DNA of 13,548 nucleotides, taken from contig CAKRMU010000013.1 in assembly GCA_934364985.1 (NCBI GenBank), positions 1 through 13,548 on the forward strand. Direction: 5' to 3'. A program made the translations under genes and the position numbers. This document shows, piece by piece, positions 1 through 7,011 of this stretch. The stretch is from an uncultured Porphyromonas sp. (GTDB taxonomy: Bacteria > Bacteroidota > Bacteroidia > Bacteroidales > Porphyromonadaceae). The notes beneath the pieces are model-generated. The model had not been told where the DNA came from, ran no database searches, and saw nothing but the letters and a program-made list of their open reading frames with translations. Numbering within the stretch: the first letter of the stretch is position 1; each line of letters opens with the position of its first letter.

Positions 1-161
1 TCTGTTGCTCGTACGTCCATACTTTTAAGGTTTCCATTTTTCACATTGATGTAGAGCATTGCTCCCTGCTTTAGCTGCCCTTTTGGCTTGTCTTTGCCAT
101 TGCACGCGGTCACAGCCATTACCACAGCCAATACCGCTAAAAGTCTCAAAATCGTTTTCAT
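1..161 (-). CDS. Small lipoprotein, 5' part only
   Basis: This is the first 53 codons of a minus-strand gene that runs off the left edge. The N-terminus is a typical lipoprotein signal: a basic start (MKTILR), a hydrophobic core, and a lipobox ending A-V-T-A-C with the lipidated cysteine at residue 20. The mature part begins N-G-K-D-K-P-K-G, a polar tether, then a strand-like stretch (A-M-L-Y-I-N-V). The product is therefore probably anchored in the inner or outer membrane facing the periplasm. No family can be named from so short a piece. The ATG at 159-161 fits the signal peptide exactly, and a Bacteroidetes-type -7 box lies about 37 bp upstream. Confidence 0.8.
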   Translation of the reverse strand, partial: MKTILRLLAVLAVVMAVTACNGKDKPKGQLKQGAMLYINVKNGNLKSMDVRAT

Positions 162-197
162 TGTCGTAATATCTAAAGTGTTAATAACCTACTGATG

Positions 198-205
198 CAA
201 AGGTA
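198..205 (-). promoter_or_regulatory. Proximal promoter -7 box of the lipoprotein gene
   Basis: The minus strand reads TACCTTTG, matching the Bacteroidetes sigma-70 -7 consensus TAnnTTTG, 36 bp before the lipoprotein start. I see no clear TTTG -33 element at the expected distance. The 14-bp segment around it recurs at 285-298. Confidence 0.55.
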
Positions 206-220
206 CTAAATTAAGGGGGA

Positions 221-265
221 AAGCCCCACCTATTAGGTAGGGCTTGCGGGACCTTTTAGGCGTCC
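221..265 (-). other. Two leader hairpins between the paired promoters
   Basis: Two inverted repeats lie side by side. One pairs AAGCCC with GGGCTT and ACCT with AGGT around a 3-nt loop (about 221-245). The other pairs GGGAC with GTCCC (about 248-265). They would form only in the longer transcript starting near 280. No strong T run follows, so an attenuator role is only a possibility. Confidence 0.3.
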
Positions 266-287
266 CAATACCTTAACAACTGCAATG

Positions 288-295
288 CAAAGGTA
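288..295 (-). promoter_or_regulatory. Distal promoter -7 box of the lipoprotein gene
   Basis: A second TACCTTTG lies on the minus strand 90 bp upstream of the first, inside the same local repeat (285-306 versus 195-218, differing by a 2-nt gap). A transcript from here would carry a longer leader that includes two inverted repeats at about 221-265. Confidence 0.45.
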
Positions 296-440
296 CTATT
301 AAGGGGAGAGATAAAAGGGGGAAGGTGGTGAAGGGTGAAAAGCTACCTATGTACCCCAGTGGGGACAAACCTTGAAAATGTACCCAAATCAGACCCTACC
401 AACACCGATTTACCCGATTTTGTACCCAATTTTATAAATG

Positions 441-482
441 AGAAACCGCTCAAAGCAACATATTAGGCTTTGAGCGGTTTCT
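441..482 (-). terminator. ssrA: Hairpin terminator after tmRNA
   Basis: A perfect 16-bp inverted repeat (arms 441-456 and 467-482, 10-nt loop) starts just 3 nt past the encoded tmRNA 3' end. On the minus strand it is followed by an AT-rich but interrupted T stretch. On the + strand the arm runs into TTTCTTTT, so it could work in both directions. The stem is long enough to define the 3' end of the precursor for trimming. Confidence 0.8.
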
Positions 483-487
483 TTTAG

Positions 488-890
488 TGGAGATGGAGGG
501 ATTCGAACCCTCGTCCAAACACGGAATTAACTCGCTTTCTACACGTTTAGTTTTGCTTTAATTGTCGGCTAAAAGGTTTGGCCAAAACCACCCTCCTTTT
601 GGCTTAGTCTATTAAATGTCGTCAGAGGTGAAAGACGCACCAATAACCCTTCCCGATATTCCGGCACCACTATACCCGACCACCTCGAGATCACGGTATC
701 GGAGTGATGTCTCGCCGCGAGCTAATGCTCAAGCGTCAAGCAGTGACTTACTGTTATTCGGTCACGCTGCGAGAGCGTAGTTGTAATTTTCGCCACTTAA
801 AAGCTTTGAAGCTTAGTATTATAGTGCCAAACTACCATGCACTACGTGCTTACAAATCACTTCTACATGCTGTCAAAACCAGTCATCCCC
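488..890 (-). ncRNA. ssrA: tmRNA (transfer-messenger RNA)
   Basis: tmRNA rescues ribosomes stalled on broken mRNAs. It enters charged with alanine together with SmpB, and its internal reading frame adds a degradation tag. The 5' end GGGGATG (minus strand, from 890) pairs with CATCTCC near the 3' end (489-495) to form the 7-bp acceptor stem with one G-U pair. The T arm is GAGGG-TTCGAAT-CCCTC. The discriminator A is at 488 and the next encoded bases are CTA, so CCA must be added after processing. The resume codon GGC is at 792-794 and the tag frame ends with TGA at 762-764. The tag reads GENYNYALAA, ending in the A-L-A-A signal read by ClpXP-type proteases. The 403-nt length is normal for a one-piece tmRNA. 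Confidence 0.95.
762..794 (-). other. ssrA: tmRNA tag reading frame (GENYNYALAA, stop TGA)
   Basis: The mRNA-like part of tmRNA encodes ten residues, G-E-N-Y-N-Y-A-L-A-A, then TGA. Tags I recall from related Bacteroidales are nine residues, such as GENNYALAA or GETNYALAA. This one looks like the same tag with one extra tyrosine codon before the second asparagine. Confidence 0.85.
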
Positions 891-905
891 ATTAGGATTA
901 TGTCG

Positions 906-913
906 CAAAGGTA
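906..913 (-). promoter_or_regulatory. ssrA: Promoter -7 box of ssrA
   Basis: TACCTTTG on the minus strand matches TAnnTTTG and would start transcription a few bases before the mature 5' end at 890, leaving a short leader for RNase P to remove. No good -33 TTTG is seen at the usual distance. The box lies 37 bp past the stop of the upstream gene, so ssrA has its own promoter. Confidence 0.7.
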
Positions 914-950
914 CAAATAATTTGCTAATGGTAGTAACGCGTAACTCTTG

Positions 951-1883
951 CTATGGTTTGGAAGGAGTATTTATGGTATCGTGGCTCGCATCCATCGTTG
1001 ATATAAATGCTGCTGGGTCAATACCTTTTATTGAGTCTTTGAGCTTAGGAAGTTTTTTCCTCTCTACAATTGAGAAAATGATATCACGTTCTTCGCCTAA
1101 ATACATCCCTTTTCCCTTAAAAATAGTACCTCTTACATCTGGCATCTTCAGTAGCTCGGTTTTAATCTCCTCTGTCTTTGGGGAGACAATGAATACAGCT
1201 TTTTTAGGATTTTCAGGCTGTAGGAAGTTGACAATTTGGCCATATACTATAATAGTTAGCCAAGAGTAGAGAGGTACTGTCCAATCTCCGAAAGCAATAA
1301 GACCGAATAATACAACAAGTGAATCAATTACGATAATGGTATCACTTAACTTGAAATTTTTCCCCTGGGCAATTACTCGACTTAGCACATCCGTACCGGC
1401 ACTAGTGCTACCCGCTTTAAAGATGCAGAAGACACCTACTCCTAATATCGCTCCACCATAAAATGCTGATAATAGTCTATCCCCTCCGATTAATCCGACA
1501 TCCTTCATTAACGTACTGATTAAATCAGTAAAAAACGAGATGAGGATAAAAGTGGCAATAGTTTTCCCTGCAGATGACAGCCCAAGTTTTTTTAACGCTA
1601 ATAAAAGTAGGGGAATATTGAAAAAAAGTGCTGTGGTACCTATTGGCAAGCCGTTAGGTGCAAAAGAAAAAAGTCCTTTTGTCAAATGGTTAATCGCGAT
1701 CGTAATGCCATATACTCCCCCAGGTACGATATTGGCAGGTGCGATAAAAACAGAGTAAGCAACAGCTTGCAATATTGAACCAATGACGATAAACAACGTA
1801 TCGGAGAAGGGTTTACTCTTCGATAAATTGGCATGCCATGGTTTTTGAACATACGGCTTTGGTGGTAACTGATTTTTCATCAT
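951..1883 (-). CDS. YitT-family inner-membrane protein (DUF161 + DUF2179)
   Basis: The 310-residue protein has the YitT layout: a multi-spanning membrane part (about residues 27-222, roughly six hydrophobic segments) followed by a soluble C-terminal DUF2179 domain (about 227-298). Family-typical motifs are G-G-V-Y-G-I-T (55-61) and G-S-T-S-A-G-T-D (158-165) in the membrane part, and R-D-I-I-F-S-I-V-E-R (266-275) with I-D-P-A-A-F-I-S (288-295) in the soluble part. The length is normal for the family. The transported substrate or function is not established, so none is given. ATG-ATG occurs at the start; 1883 is the first, and a well-placed promoter lies just upstream. ssrA follows on the same strand but has its own promoter. 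Confidence 0.9.
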   Translation of the reverse strand: MMKNQLPPKPYVQKPWHANLSKSKPFSDTLFIVIGSILQAVAYSVFIAPANIVPGGVYGITIAINHLTKGLFSFAPNGLPIGTTALFFNIPLLLLALKKLGLSSAGKTIATFILISFFTDLISTLMKDVGLIGGDRLLSAFYGGAILGVGVFCIFKAGSTSAGTDVLSRVIAQGKNFKLSDTIIVIDSLVVLFGLIAFGDWTVPLYSWLTIIVYGQIVNFLQPENPKKAVFIVSPKTEEIKTELLKMPDVRGTIFKGKGMYLGEERDIIFSIVERKKLPKLKDSIKGIDPAAFISTMDASHDTINTPSKP

Positions 1884-1908
1884 ACGCTAATAGTATATTA
1901 TGGTGGTA

Positions 1909-1939
1909 CAAAAGTAGCTATTTTGCTGTTGCTCACAAA
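1909..1939 (-). promoter_or_regulatory. Promoter of the YitT-family gene
   Basis: On the minus strand TTTG (1936-1939), a 19-bp spacer and TACTTTTG (1909-1916) match the full Bacteroidetes promoter pattern, with the -7 box 25 bp before the start codon. It directly abuts the stop codon (1933-1935) of the upstream ORF, which suggests that ORF does not drive this gene. Confidence 0.75.
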
Positions 1940-2580
1940 ATGATCCCCCCTTTTAGCAAGATAAGTGTTAGACCAAGTATAATAGCACATATCATTTTTG
2001 CTTTATGATATGATGGTTCTTTTTGTCTATGTATAGTAACTATAGAGGAGAAGGCATACCAAGAGATAATATTACAAACGATTATTTTATGATATCTGTA
2101 TTCGGGGAGCGGGTTTAGAGAGATGATGACGTTGAACTTACTCTCATCGAATAGCCAAAGAGCGGGGCAATAGACGTCTTTAGGGAAGTCGTTAGGGACG
2201 ATGACGTACTTGACCTTGACGTAGACCTTGTTGTGAGGAGATCCGGGTCGGTATTTGCAGGTGAATGTCGTAGCCTTACGAGGTATGTCGAGAGGTAAGA
2301 GTCCATTCTCGGTTTGTAGGGCAGGCGTCTTGATGAAGTCATCAAGCTTTTTGGTGCCGTCCTGAGAGCGGTGTGTCCCCTTAGGGTCATCCTCGCACCT
2401 CCGGCTCCACCCTTGAAAGACGATGTTCTGCTTCACGTAGTAGGTGAGCTCGACGGTGACAGGTTGCTCTTTATCAGGATCCTCCACTGGATGGAACTCC
2501 GCATTTTTCACCTGCACATCCCCTTGCCGTTCGTAACATTCGTCAAAGGATGTTATTAATATTTCATCTACTTTATCCAA
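1933..2580 (-). CDS. Unrecognised protein, possibly a gene remnant
   Basis: A 215-codon frame that I do not recognise. It starts with TTG directly after two in-frame stops, and there is no ATG near the N-terminus. The middle (about residues 19-158) uses C-ending codons (GTC, AAC, TAC, CTC, ATC) and is GC-richer, strongly suggesting real coding. It is rich in strand-like segments such as V-Y-V-K-V-K-Y-V-I-V and has no signal peptide. The first 18 codons and the last 55 or so are AT-rich like the surrounding spacer, and the tail ends in a hydrophobic stretch that runs into the next gene's promoter. It may be a real hypothetical protein, or the internal fragment of a larger gene extended by chance in both directions. 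Confidence 0.45.
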   Translation of the reverse strand: MDKVDEILITSFDECYERQGDVQVKNAEFHPVEDPDKEQPVTVELTYYVKQNIVFQGWSRRCEDDPKGTHRSQDGTKKLDDFIKTPALQTENGLLPLDIPRKATTFTCKYRPGSPHNKVYVKVKYVIVPNDFPKDVYCPALWLFDESKFNVIISLNPLPEYRYHKIIVCNIISWYAFSSIVTIHRQKEPSYHKAKMICAIILGLTLILLKGGIIL

Positions 2581-2666
2581 TTATTACCCAACATTTACTA
2601 TTTATTACTATTAATATGAGATAGCATTAAAAGGGGAGAAAGAGGAACCTACATTCAGCAAAAATT

Positions 2667-2758
2667 GATACCTGGTATTCACTTCAATAAATACCCTATA
2701 TTTGGTGAGTCAAATACTAGGTATTCGTTGAGTCGAATATAGGGTATTCATTCTATAG
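2667..2758. repeat. Four tandem 23-bp degenerate repeats (array A)
   Basis: Units run 2667-2689, 2690-2712, 2713-2735 and 2736-2758, with rough consensus AATACTnGGTATTC then GTTGAGTCA. The 13-bp core is nearly palindromic. Units 2 and 4 are opposite in orientation, giving a perfect 13-bp inverted repeat (AATACCCTATATT at 2690-2702 and its complement at 2736-2748). A related array with the same period is at 10088-10202. Confidence 0.8.
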
Positions 2759-2840
2759 CCCTTTAGATGTGCTTAGCTTGGTGTGCCATTGGTCATTTCT
2801 TGAATACATATATTCCATCAAGTGTGTACGCAGTTTTTGG

Positions 2841-2848
2841 TACATTTG
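2841..2848 (+). promoter_or_regulatory. uvrA: Promoter -7 box of uvrA
   Basis: TACATTTG matches TAnnTTTG and predicts transcription from about 2855. That is downstream of the possible GTG start at 2822 and upstream of the ATG at 2882, which supports the ATG as the true start. No clear -33 TTTG is seen. Confidence 0.6.
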
Positions 2849-2881
2849 CTCAAGTGTAAAGATCTAAGGATTAGCAAGTAT

Positions 2882-5719
2882 ATGAAGCGGTTCGATAATG
2901 GAATTATACTAAGGGGCGTTAGGGTACATAATCTTAAGAATATTTCTCTTTCGTTGCCTCGGGAGCAGTTTATCGTAATATCTGGACTTAGTGGGAGTGG
3001 AAAGTCTTCTCTCGCTTTTGATACGCTCTATGCTGAAGGACAACGCCGTTATGTAGAGAGCCTCAGTGTCTATGCTCGTCAGTTTGTGAGCAAGATGCCA
3101 AAGCCTGAAGCCGATTTTATTGAAGGTCTTCCACCTGCTATTGCCATTGAACAACGAAAACTTAATAAAAGTCCACGCTCTACAGTGGGGACTATTTCAG
3201 AGGTCTACGACTACTTAAGGATATTGTATGCCCGTGTGGGTAAAACCATCAGTCCGATCAGTGGTAAGGAAGTGAGACGACAAACCACTTCGGATGTGGT
3301 AGACTTTGTGCAGTCTCTTCCGGAAAAGACAAAATATATGGTTTGTGCTCCCATCAGCATACCCTCAGGAAGGAGTCTTAGGGAACATTTGGAGCTACAG
3401 CTTCAGAATGGCTTTAGTAGAATCCTTACACCTCAAGGTGAGGTGTCGAGGATAGAGGATTTTCTTTTGAAAAAAGGAGTTGATAAGGTCAAAAAGAGTG
3501 GTTTTGCATTGGTGCTTGATCGGCTTATTGTTGAGCATGATAATGACGCTACCATAAATCGTTTAGGTAACTCAGTGGAGGCGGCTTTCTATGAAGGAAA
3601 TGGGAAAACGCTTATTAAGTACGATGGTGGTGAAGAATGGTTTAGCGATAGTATGGAGCTTGATGGCATCATTTTTGAGGAACCAACAGATAAACTGTTC
3701 AGCTTTAATAATTCTGTGGGTGCTTGTCCTACCTGTGAGGGTTATAGTCAAGTTTTGGGCATAGATGAAGATCTGGTTATCCAAAATAAGAATCTATCGC
3801 TTTTTGAGGAGTGTGTTATGCCTTGGAGAGGTCAGAAAATGAGTGAGTGGACCAAAGATTTCATTGCCAAAACAGAGCGATTGGGATTCCCCATTCATAA
3901 GCCATATAATCAGCTCTCTGATGACGAGAAGCACCTCCTATGGTACGGTAATGGCATACCTGCTCATGGTTATAGCAGAAGTAAAATTTATGGGATTCAC
4001 GACTTTTTTGCACATCTTGAGGAGCGACAGTATAAAATGCACTATCGCATAATGCTGGCACGGTACAGAGGTCGTTCGATATGCCCTACGTGCAAAGGCA
4101 AACGCTTGCGAAAAGAGGCCCTATATGTCCAAGTGGCAGGTAAGGATATTTCGCAACTCGTAGCACTCCCTATTTCAGAGTTAAGAGTTTGGTTAGATCA
4201 ATTACAACTTGAGGAGCACGATGAGTTGATAGCTCAGAGAATTCTCGAGGAATTAAGACGTAGAGTAGGGCTACTTGATGATATTGGTTTGGGATATCTC
4301 ACCTTGGATCGGGTAGCAGGTACGCTATCAGGAGGAGAGGGTCAGAGGATACAGCTTGCTACATCCTTAGGTGGCGGTCTGATAGGTACGCTCTATATTC
4401 TTGACGAACCAAGTATTGGTCTACATCCACGTGATACTCATCTTTTGATTGATATCATGAATAAGCTTAGGGATATGGGTAATACAGTCATTGTTGTAGA
4501 GCATGACGAAGATATTATTCAGGCTTCTGATCTCATCGTAGATATGGGACCAAATGCTGGAGTAGGTGGCGGTGAAGTAGTCTTTGTGGGCGATCCTCAT
4601 AAGCTTCCAAATAATAGCAATAGCTATACGGCCCAATATCTCAAGGGAGAAAGGATGATACCTTGGCCCACCAAAAGGCGGAAGTCTAATGTCGGTATCA
4701 CTATAAAAGGGGCATTTAAGAATAATCTTAAGGGCTTTGATGTAACTTTCCCTTTGGGACTGATCACGGTCGTCACCGGTGTCAGTGGTTCGGGAAAAAG
4801 TACATTAGTGCGGGATATTTTTTTCGAAGGGGTAGATAGACTACTTTCTCATGCCCCCATAACGTCGATCGCTTGTGAGGGAATAGAAGGTGTACCCCAG
4901 GACACATACGCTGTAGAGTATGTTGATCAAGATTCATTAGGAACCTCTACACGCTCTAATCCAGTAACCTATATCGGTGTGTATGACGAGATACGTAAAC
5001 TGATGGCAGCTCAGCCATTGGCTAAACAATTAGGCTTTACTCAGCAATTCTTTTCATTCAATACCGAGGGTGGCAGATGTGAAGCTTGCAAAGGAGAGGG
5101 TGTCATCACTATCGAGATGCAATTTATGGCAGATATCACCATTACTTGCGATGAATGTCATGGTAAAAGATTCACTGATGAGCTCCTTGAGGTTACCTTT
5201 CATGACAAGAATATTGCTGATATACTTGACTTATCAGTTGATGAAGCTATTAACTTTTTTGCACCTTATTCCGATGAGAGTAGTTTTATCCCTAAGATAA
5301 TAAAAGGGCTAAATGTGCTCACGGATGTGGGAATGGGTTATATCAAATTGGGGCAAAACTCAAGTACGTTATCTGGAGGTGAGAGCCAAAGAGTTAAGCT
5401 CGCGTCACATCTAATGGACAGAGATAATAATAAGACTATATTCATATTCGATGAACCGACCACGGGTCTTCACGTTCACGATATTAACCTATTGATGAAG
5501 GCGTTTAAGGCTCTCGTCGCCCATGGAAATACTATTATTATCGTTGAGCATAATCTTGATGTCATAAAGAGTGCTGACTATGTCATTGACTTAGGACCCG
5601 AAGGAGGTAACGCTGGTGGACAACTTCTCTATAATGGGACTCCTGAGGGGCTCATGGAAATCCCCGAAAGCTACACAGGAAGATTCCTGAAGAAGAAATA
5701 TCTAAAAGAGCAATCATGA
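2882..5719 (+). CDS. uvrA: UvrABC excinuclease subunit A
   Basis: UvrA is the damage-sensing ATPase of nucleotide excision repair. A dimer scans DNA, loads UvrB and leaves. The 945-residue length is normal. The first ATPase has Walker A G-L-S-G-S-G-K-S-S (35-43, K41), signature L-S-G-G-E-G-Q (482-488) and Walker B L-Y-I-L-D-E-P (504-510). The second has G-V-S-G-S-G-K-S-T (633-641, K639), L-S-G-G-E-S-Q (830-836) and I-F-I-F-D-E-P (853-859). The C-terminal zinc module is intact (C733, C736, C756, C759). The first zinc module keeps only its second pair (C282, C285); where E. coli has the first C-x2-C this protein has a Cys-free stretch, which I believe is common in Bacteroidetes UvrA. The frame is open from a GTG at 2822, but ATG 2882 gives the family-typical N-terminus (I-I-L-R-G-V-R-V-H-N-L-K-N) and lies after the promoter. 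The next gene overlaps by ATGA. Confidence 0.96.
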   Translation: MKRFDNGIILRGVRVHNLKNISLSLPREQFIVISGLSGSGKSSLAFDTLYAEGQRRYVESLSVYARQFVSKMPKPEADFIEGLPPAIAIEQRKLNKSPRSTVGTISEVYDYLRILYARVGKTISPISGKEVRRQTTSDVVDFVQSLPEKTKYMVCAPISIPSGRSLREHLELQLQNGFSRILTPQGEVSRIEDFLLKKGVDKVKKSGFALVLDRLIVEHDNDATINRLGNSVEAAFYEGNGKTLIKYDGGEEWFSDSMELDGIIFEEPTDKLFSFNNSVGACPTCEGYSQVLGIDEDLVIQNKNLSLFEECVMPWRGQKMSEWTKDFIAKTERLGFPIHKPYNQLSDDEKHLLWYGNGIPAHGYSRSKIYGIHDFFAHLEERQYKMHYRIMLARYRGRSICPTCKGKRLRKEALYVQVAGKDISQLVALPISELRVWLDQLQLEEHDELIAQRILEELRRRVGLLDDIGLGYLTLDRVAGTLSGGEGQRIQLATSLGGGLIGTLYILDEPSIGLHPRDTHLLIDIMNKLRDMGNTVIVVEHDEDIIQASDLIVDMGPNAGVGGGEVVFVGDPHKLPNNSNSYTAQYLKGERMIPWPTKRRKSNVGITIKGAFKNNLKGFDVTFPLGLITVVTGVSGSGKSTLVRDIFFEGVDRLLSHAPITSIACEGIEGVPQDTYAVEYVDQDSLGTSTRSNPVTYIGVYDEIRKLMAAQPLAKQLGFTQQFFSFNTEGGRCEACKGEGVITIEMQFMADITITCDECHGKRFTDELLEVTFHDKNIADILDLSVDEAINFFAPYSDESSFIPKIIKGLNVLTDVGMGYIKLGQNSSTLSGGESQRVKLASHLMDRDNNKTIFIFDEPTTGLHVHDINLLMKAFKALVAHGNTIIIVEHNLDVIKSADYVIDLGPEGGNAGGQLLYNGTPEGLMEIPESYTGRFLKKKYLKEQS

Positions 5720-7011
5720 TACCTGAAAGTCAGCTCCATTATATTTGGGCTAATCACCTTTTCCATGCTCTTACCCTTGATGGTGAATCTATTGAAGTCC
5801 GGGATGCAGGTCAGCTGAATCCCTATGATGGTCCTGATTTCTCTATGGCTAAAATCTCGGTAAGTGGTATGATTTGGGCAGGAGCTATCGAGATTCATCG
5901 AAAAGCAAGCGAGTGGTATGACCACCACCATGATACCGATCCCAGATACTGCAGTGTGATATTACATGTGGTCTTGGATGATAACGTCTCTGTCTTAGAT
6001 GCTGATGGGCGAAAAGTACCTACCGCTATTTTGAGTGTCTCTCCGCGGATTATGACCTATCTAAGTAGGCTACAGCTGGAGAATAAATCCCTAAGGTGTA
6101 TGCCTGAATTATTAGAAATAGGGTGCGATAGAATCCTTGATAAAGCGTTAGAACTTTTGCCGATACGCGTTGAAGAAAAGCTGGAGAAGCTGAAGCGTAG
6201 GTCCGATACTAATCACCTCAATACTCTATTCTACCATACTGTGATGAGATACATAGGAGGTCTGCAAAATAATGATATTATGGAGCAGGTTGCTCAGCAA
6301 TTGCCCTATGCTTATCTAAAAAAACACGCTACTAATATTCAGGCATTAGAAGCGATGCTTATTGGACAAGCGTCTCTCTTTAATCCTCATCCACGTGACG
6401 ATTATGAGCGAGCATTGAAGGAGGAGTACACCTTTTATCGATCTAAGTTTAGTCTTACTCCTATCCCGCCTGATTCATACACTTACCTTAGACTAAGACC
6501 TTCTTCTTTTCCTGCAAGAATGCTGGGAATCGTGGCGGCGTTATTGCACAATGAGGAGGCACTACTTTCGGCACTTACTCAGTTAGATAAGCCGAAAATT
6601 ATCGAAAGTCTTAGGCAAAGTCCATCAGAGTATTGGCAGTTACACTTTGACTTTGATCGTCCACTTCCTCATCGCCTTGGTGGGTTAGGGCAAAATAGTA
6701 TTAATACACTTATTATCAATGCTGTGGTACCTCTCTCCTACCATTATGCAGTGACTAAGGGAGATGAATCATTGGCACTAAGGGTAATGGATTGGCTCTA
6801 TACGTTACCTCCAGAGAATAATCAATTTATACGATTATTTGTTAAAAACGGGGTGCGATGTAAAAATGCGGCTCACACTCAATCGCTACTACAACTCTAT
6901 CATACCTATTGCGAGCCTTTTCAATGCCTGAAATGCCCTATGGCGAATTTGCTATTTAAGTCGTATCATGACGCTACAAATGAGCATCATGATACGGGTA
7001 TTTCAAATTAA
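5716..7011 (+). CDS. DUF2851 family protein
   Basis: A 431-residue protein whose N-terminal third matches the DUF2851 pattern: L-H-Y-I-W near the start (7-11), Y-D-G-P-D-F (37-42), W-A-G-A-I-E-I-H (54-61), a His-rich turn (W67, H70-H72) and V-I-L-H-V-V (81-86). The C-terminus has the family's cysteine cluster (C382, C399, C404, C407). No function is established as far as I know. The D41 and E59-x-H61 arrangement on neighbouring predicted strands is reminiscent of the PD-(D/E)XK nuclease core, with His where Lys is usual; this is inference only. The ATG overlaps the uvrA stop (ATGA), so the two are probably translationally coupled, which hints at a DNA-related role. It lacks a signal peptide and is probably cytoplasmic. 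Confidence 0.88.
   Translation: MIPESQLHYIWANHLFHALTLDGESIEVRDAGQLNPYDGPDFSMAKISVSGMIWAGAIEIHRKASEWYDHHHDTDPRYCSVILHVVLDDNVSVLDADGRKVPTAILSVSPRIMTYLSRLQLENKSLRCMPELLEIGCDRILDKALELLPIRVEEKLEKLKRRSDTNHLNTLFYHTVMRYIGGLQNNDIMEQVAQQLPYAYLKKHATNIQALEAMLIGQASLFNPHPRDDYERALKEEYTFYRSKFSLTPIPPDSYTYLRLRPSSFPARMLGIVAALLHNEEALLSALTQLDKPKIIESLRQSPSEYWQLHFDFDRPLPHRLGGLGQNSINTLIINAVVPLSYHYAVTKGDESLALRVMDWLYTLPPENNQFIRLFVKNGVRCKNAAHTQSLLQLYHTYCEPFQCLKCPMANLLFKSYHDATNEHHDTGISN
6962..6996. terminator. Inverted repeat at the convergent gene ends
   Basis: A perfect 10-bp inverted repeat, CGTATCATGA (6962-6971) and its complement TCATGATACG (6987-6996), with a 15-nt loop, lies in the last codons of the DUF2851 gene and just past the end of the phosphatase gene. 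The two genes' stop codons overlap, so any terminator must sit inside coding sequence. No T run follows on either strand, so this is a terminator candidate only. Confidence 0.4.

Larger units (their letters stand above)
2581..2881. other. Intergenic region between divergent genes
   Basis: This 301-bp spacer separates the minus-strand ORF at 2580 from uvrA. It holds four tandem copies of a 23-bp degenerate repeat (2667-2758) and the uvrA promoter. The remainder is AT-rich with no gene that I can support. Confidence 0.7.

Noticed and set aside
487..520. tRNA-like T arm (GGTTCGAATCC on the minus strand)
   Set aside because: It belongs to the tRNA-like end of tmRNA; there is no anticodon arm next to it.
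704..895. A + strand reading frame of 63 codons
   Set aside because: It lies antisense within the tmRNA gene, whose acceptor stem, T arm and tag are all clear.
922..1269. 115-codon + strand frame
   Set aside because: It is antisense to the YitT-family gene, which has clear family motifs and its own promoter.
2115..2559. Alternative frames on both strands within the GC-rich island
   Set aside because: They are low-complexity (Ser/Thr/Arg-rich) shadows; codon choice favours the 1933-2580 frame.
2667..2758. CRISPR array
   Set aside because: The units abut with no unique spacers, differ a lot from each other, and there are no cas genes. The same applies to 10088-10202.
2822..2881. N-terminal extension of UvrA from a GTG codon
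   Set aside because: The -7 box at 2841-2848 falls inside it, the 20 extra residues do not resemble UvrA, and ATG 2882 gives the normal N-terminus.
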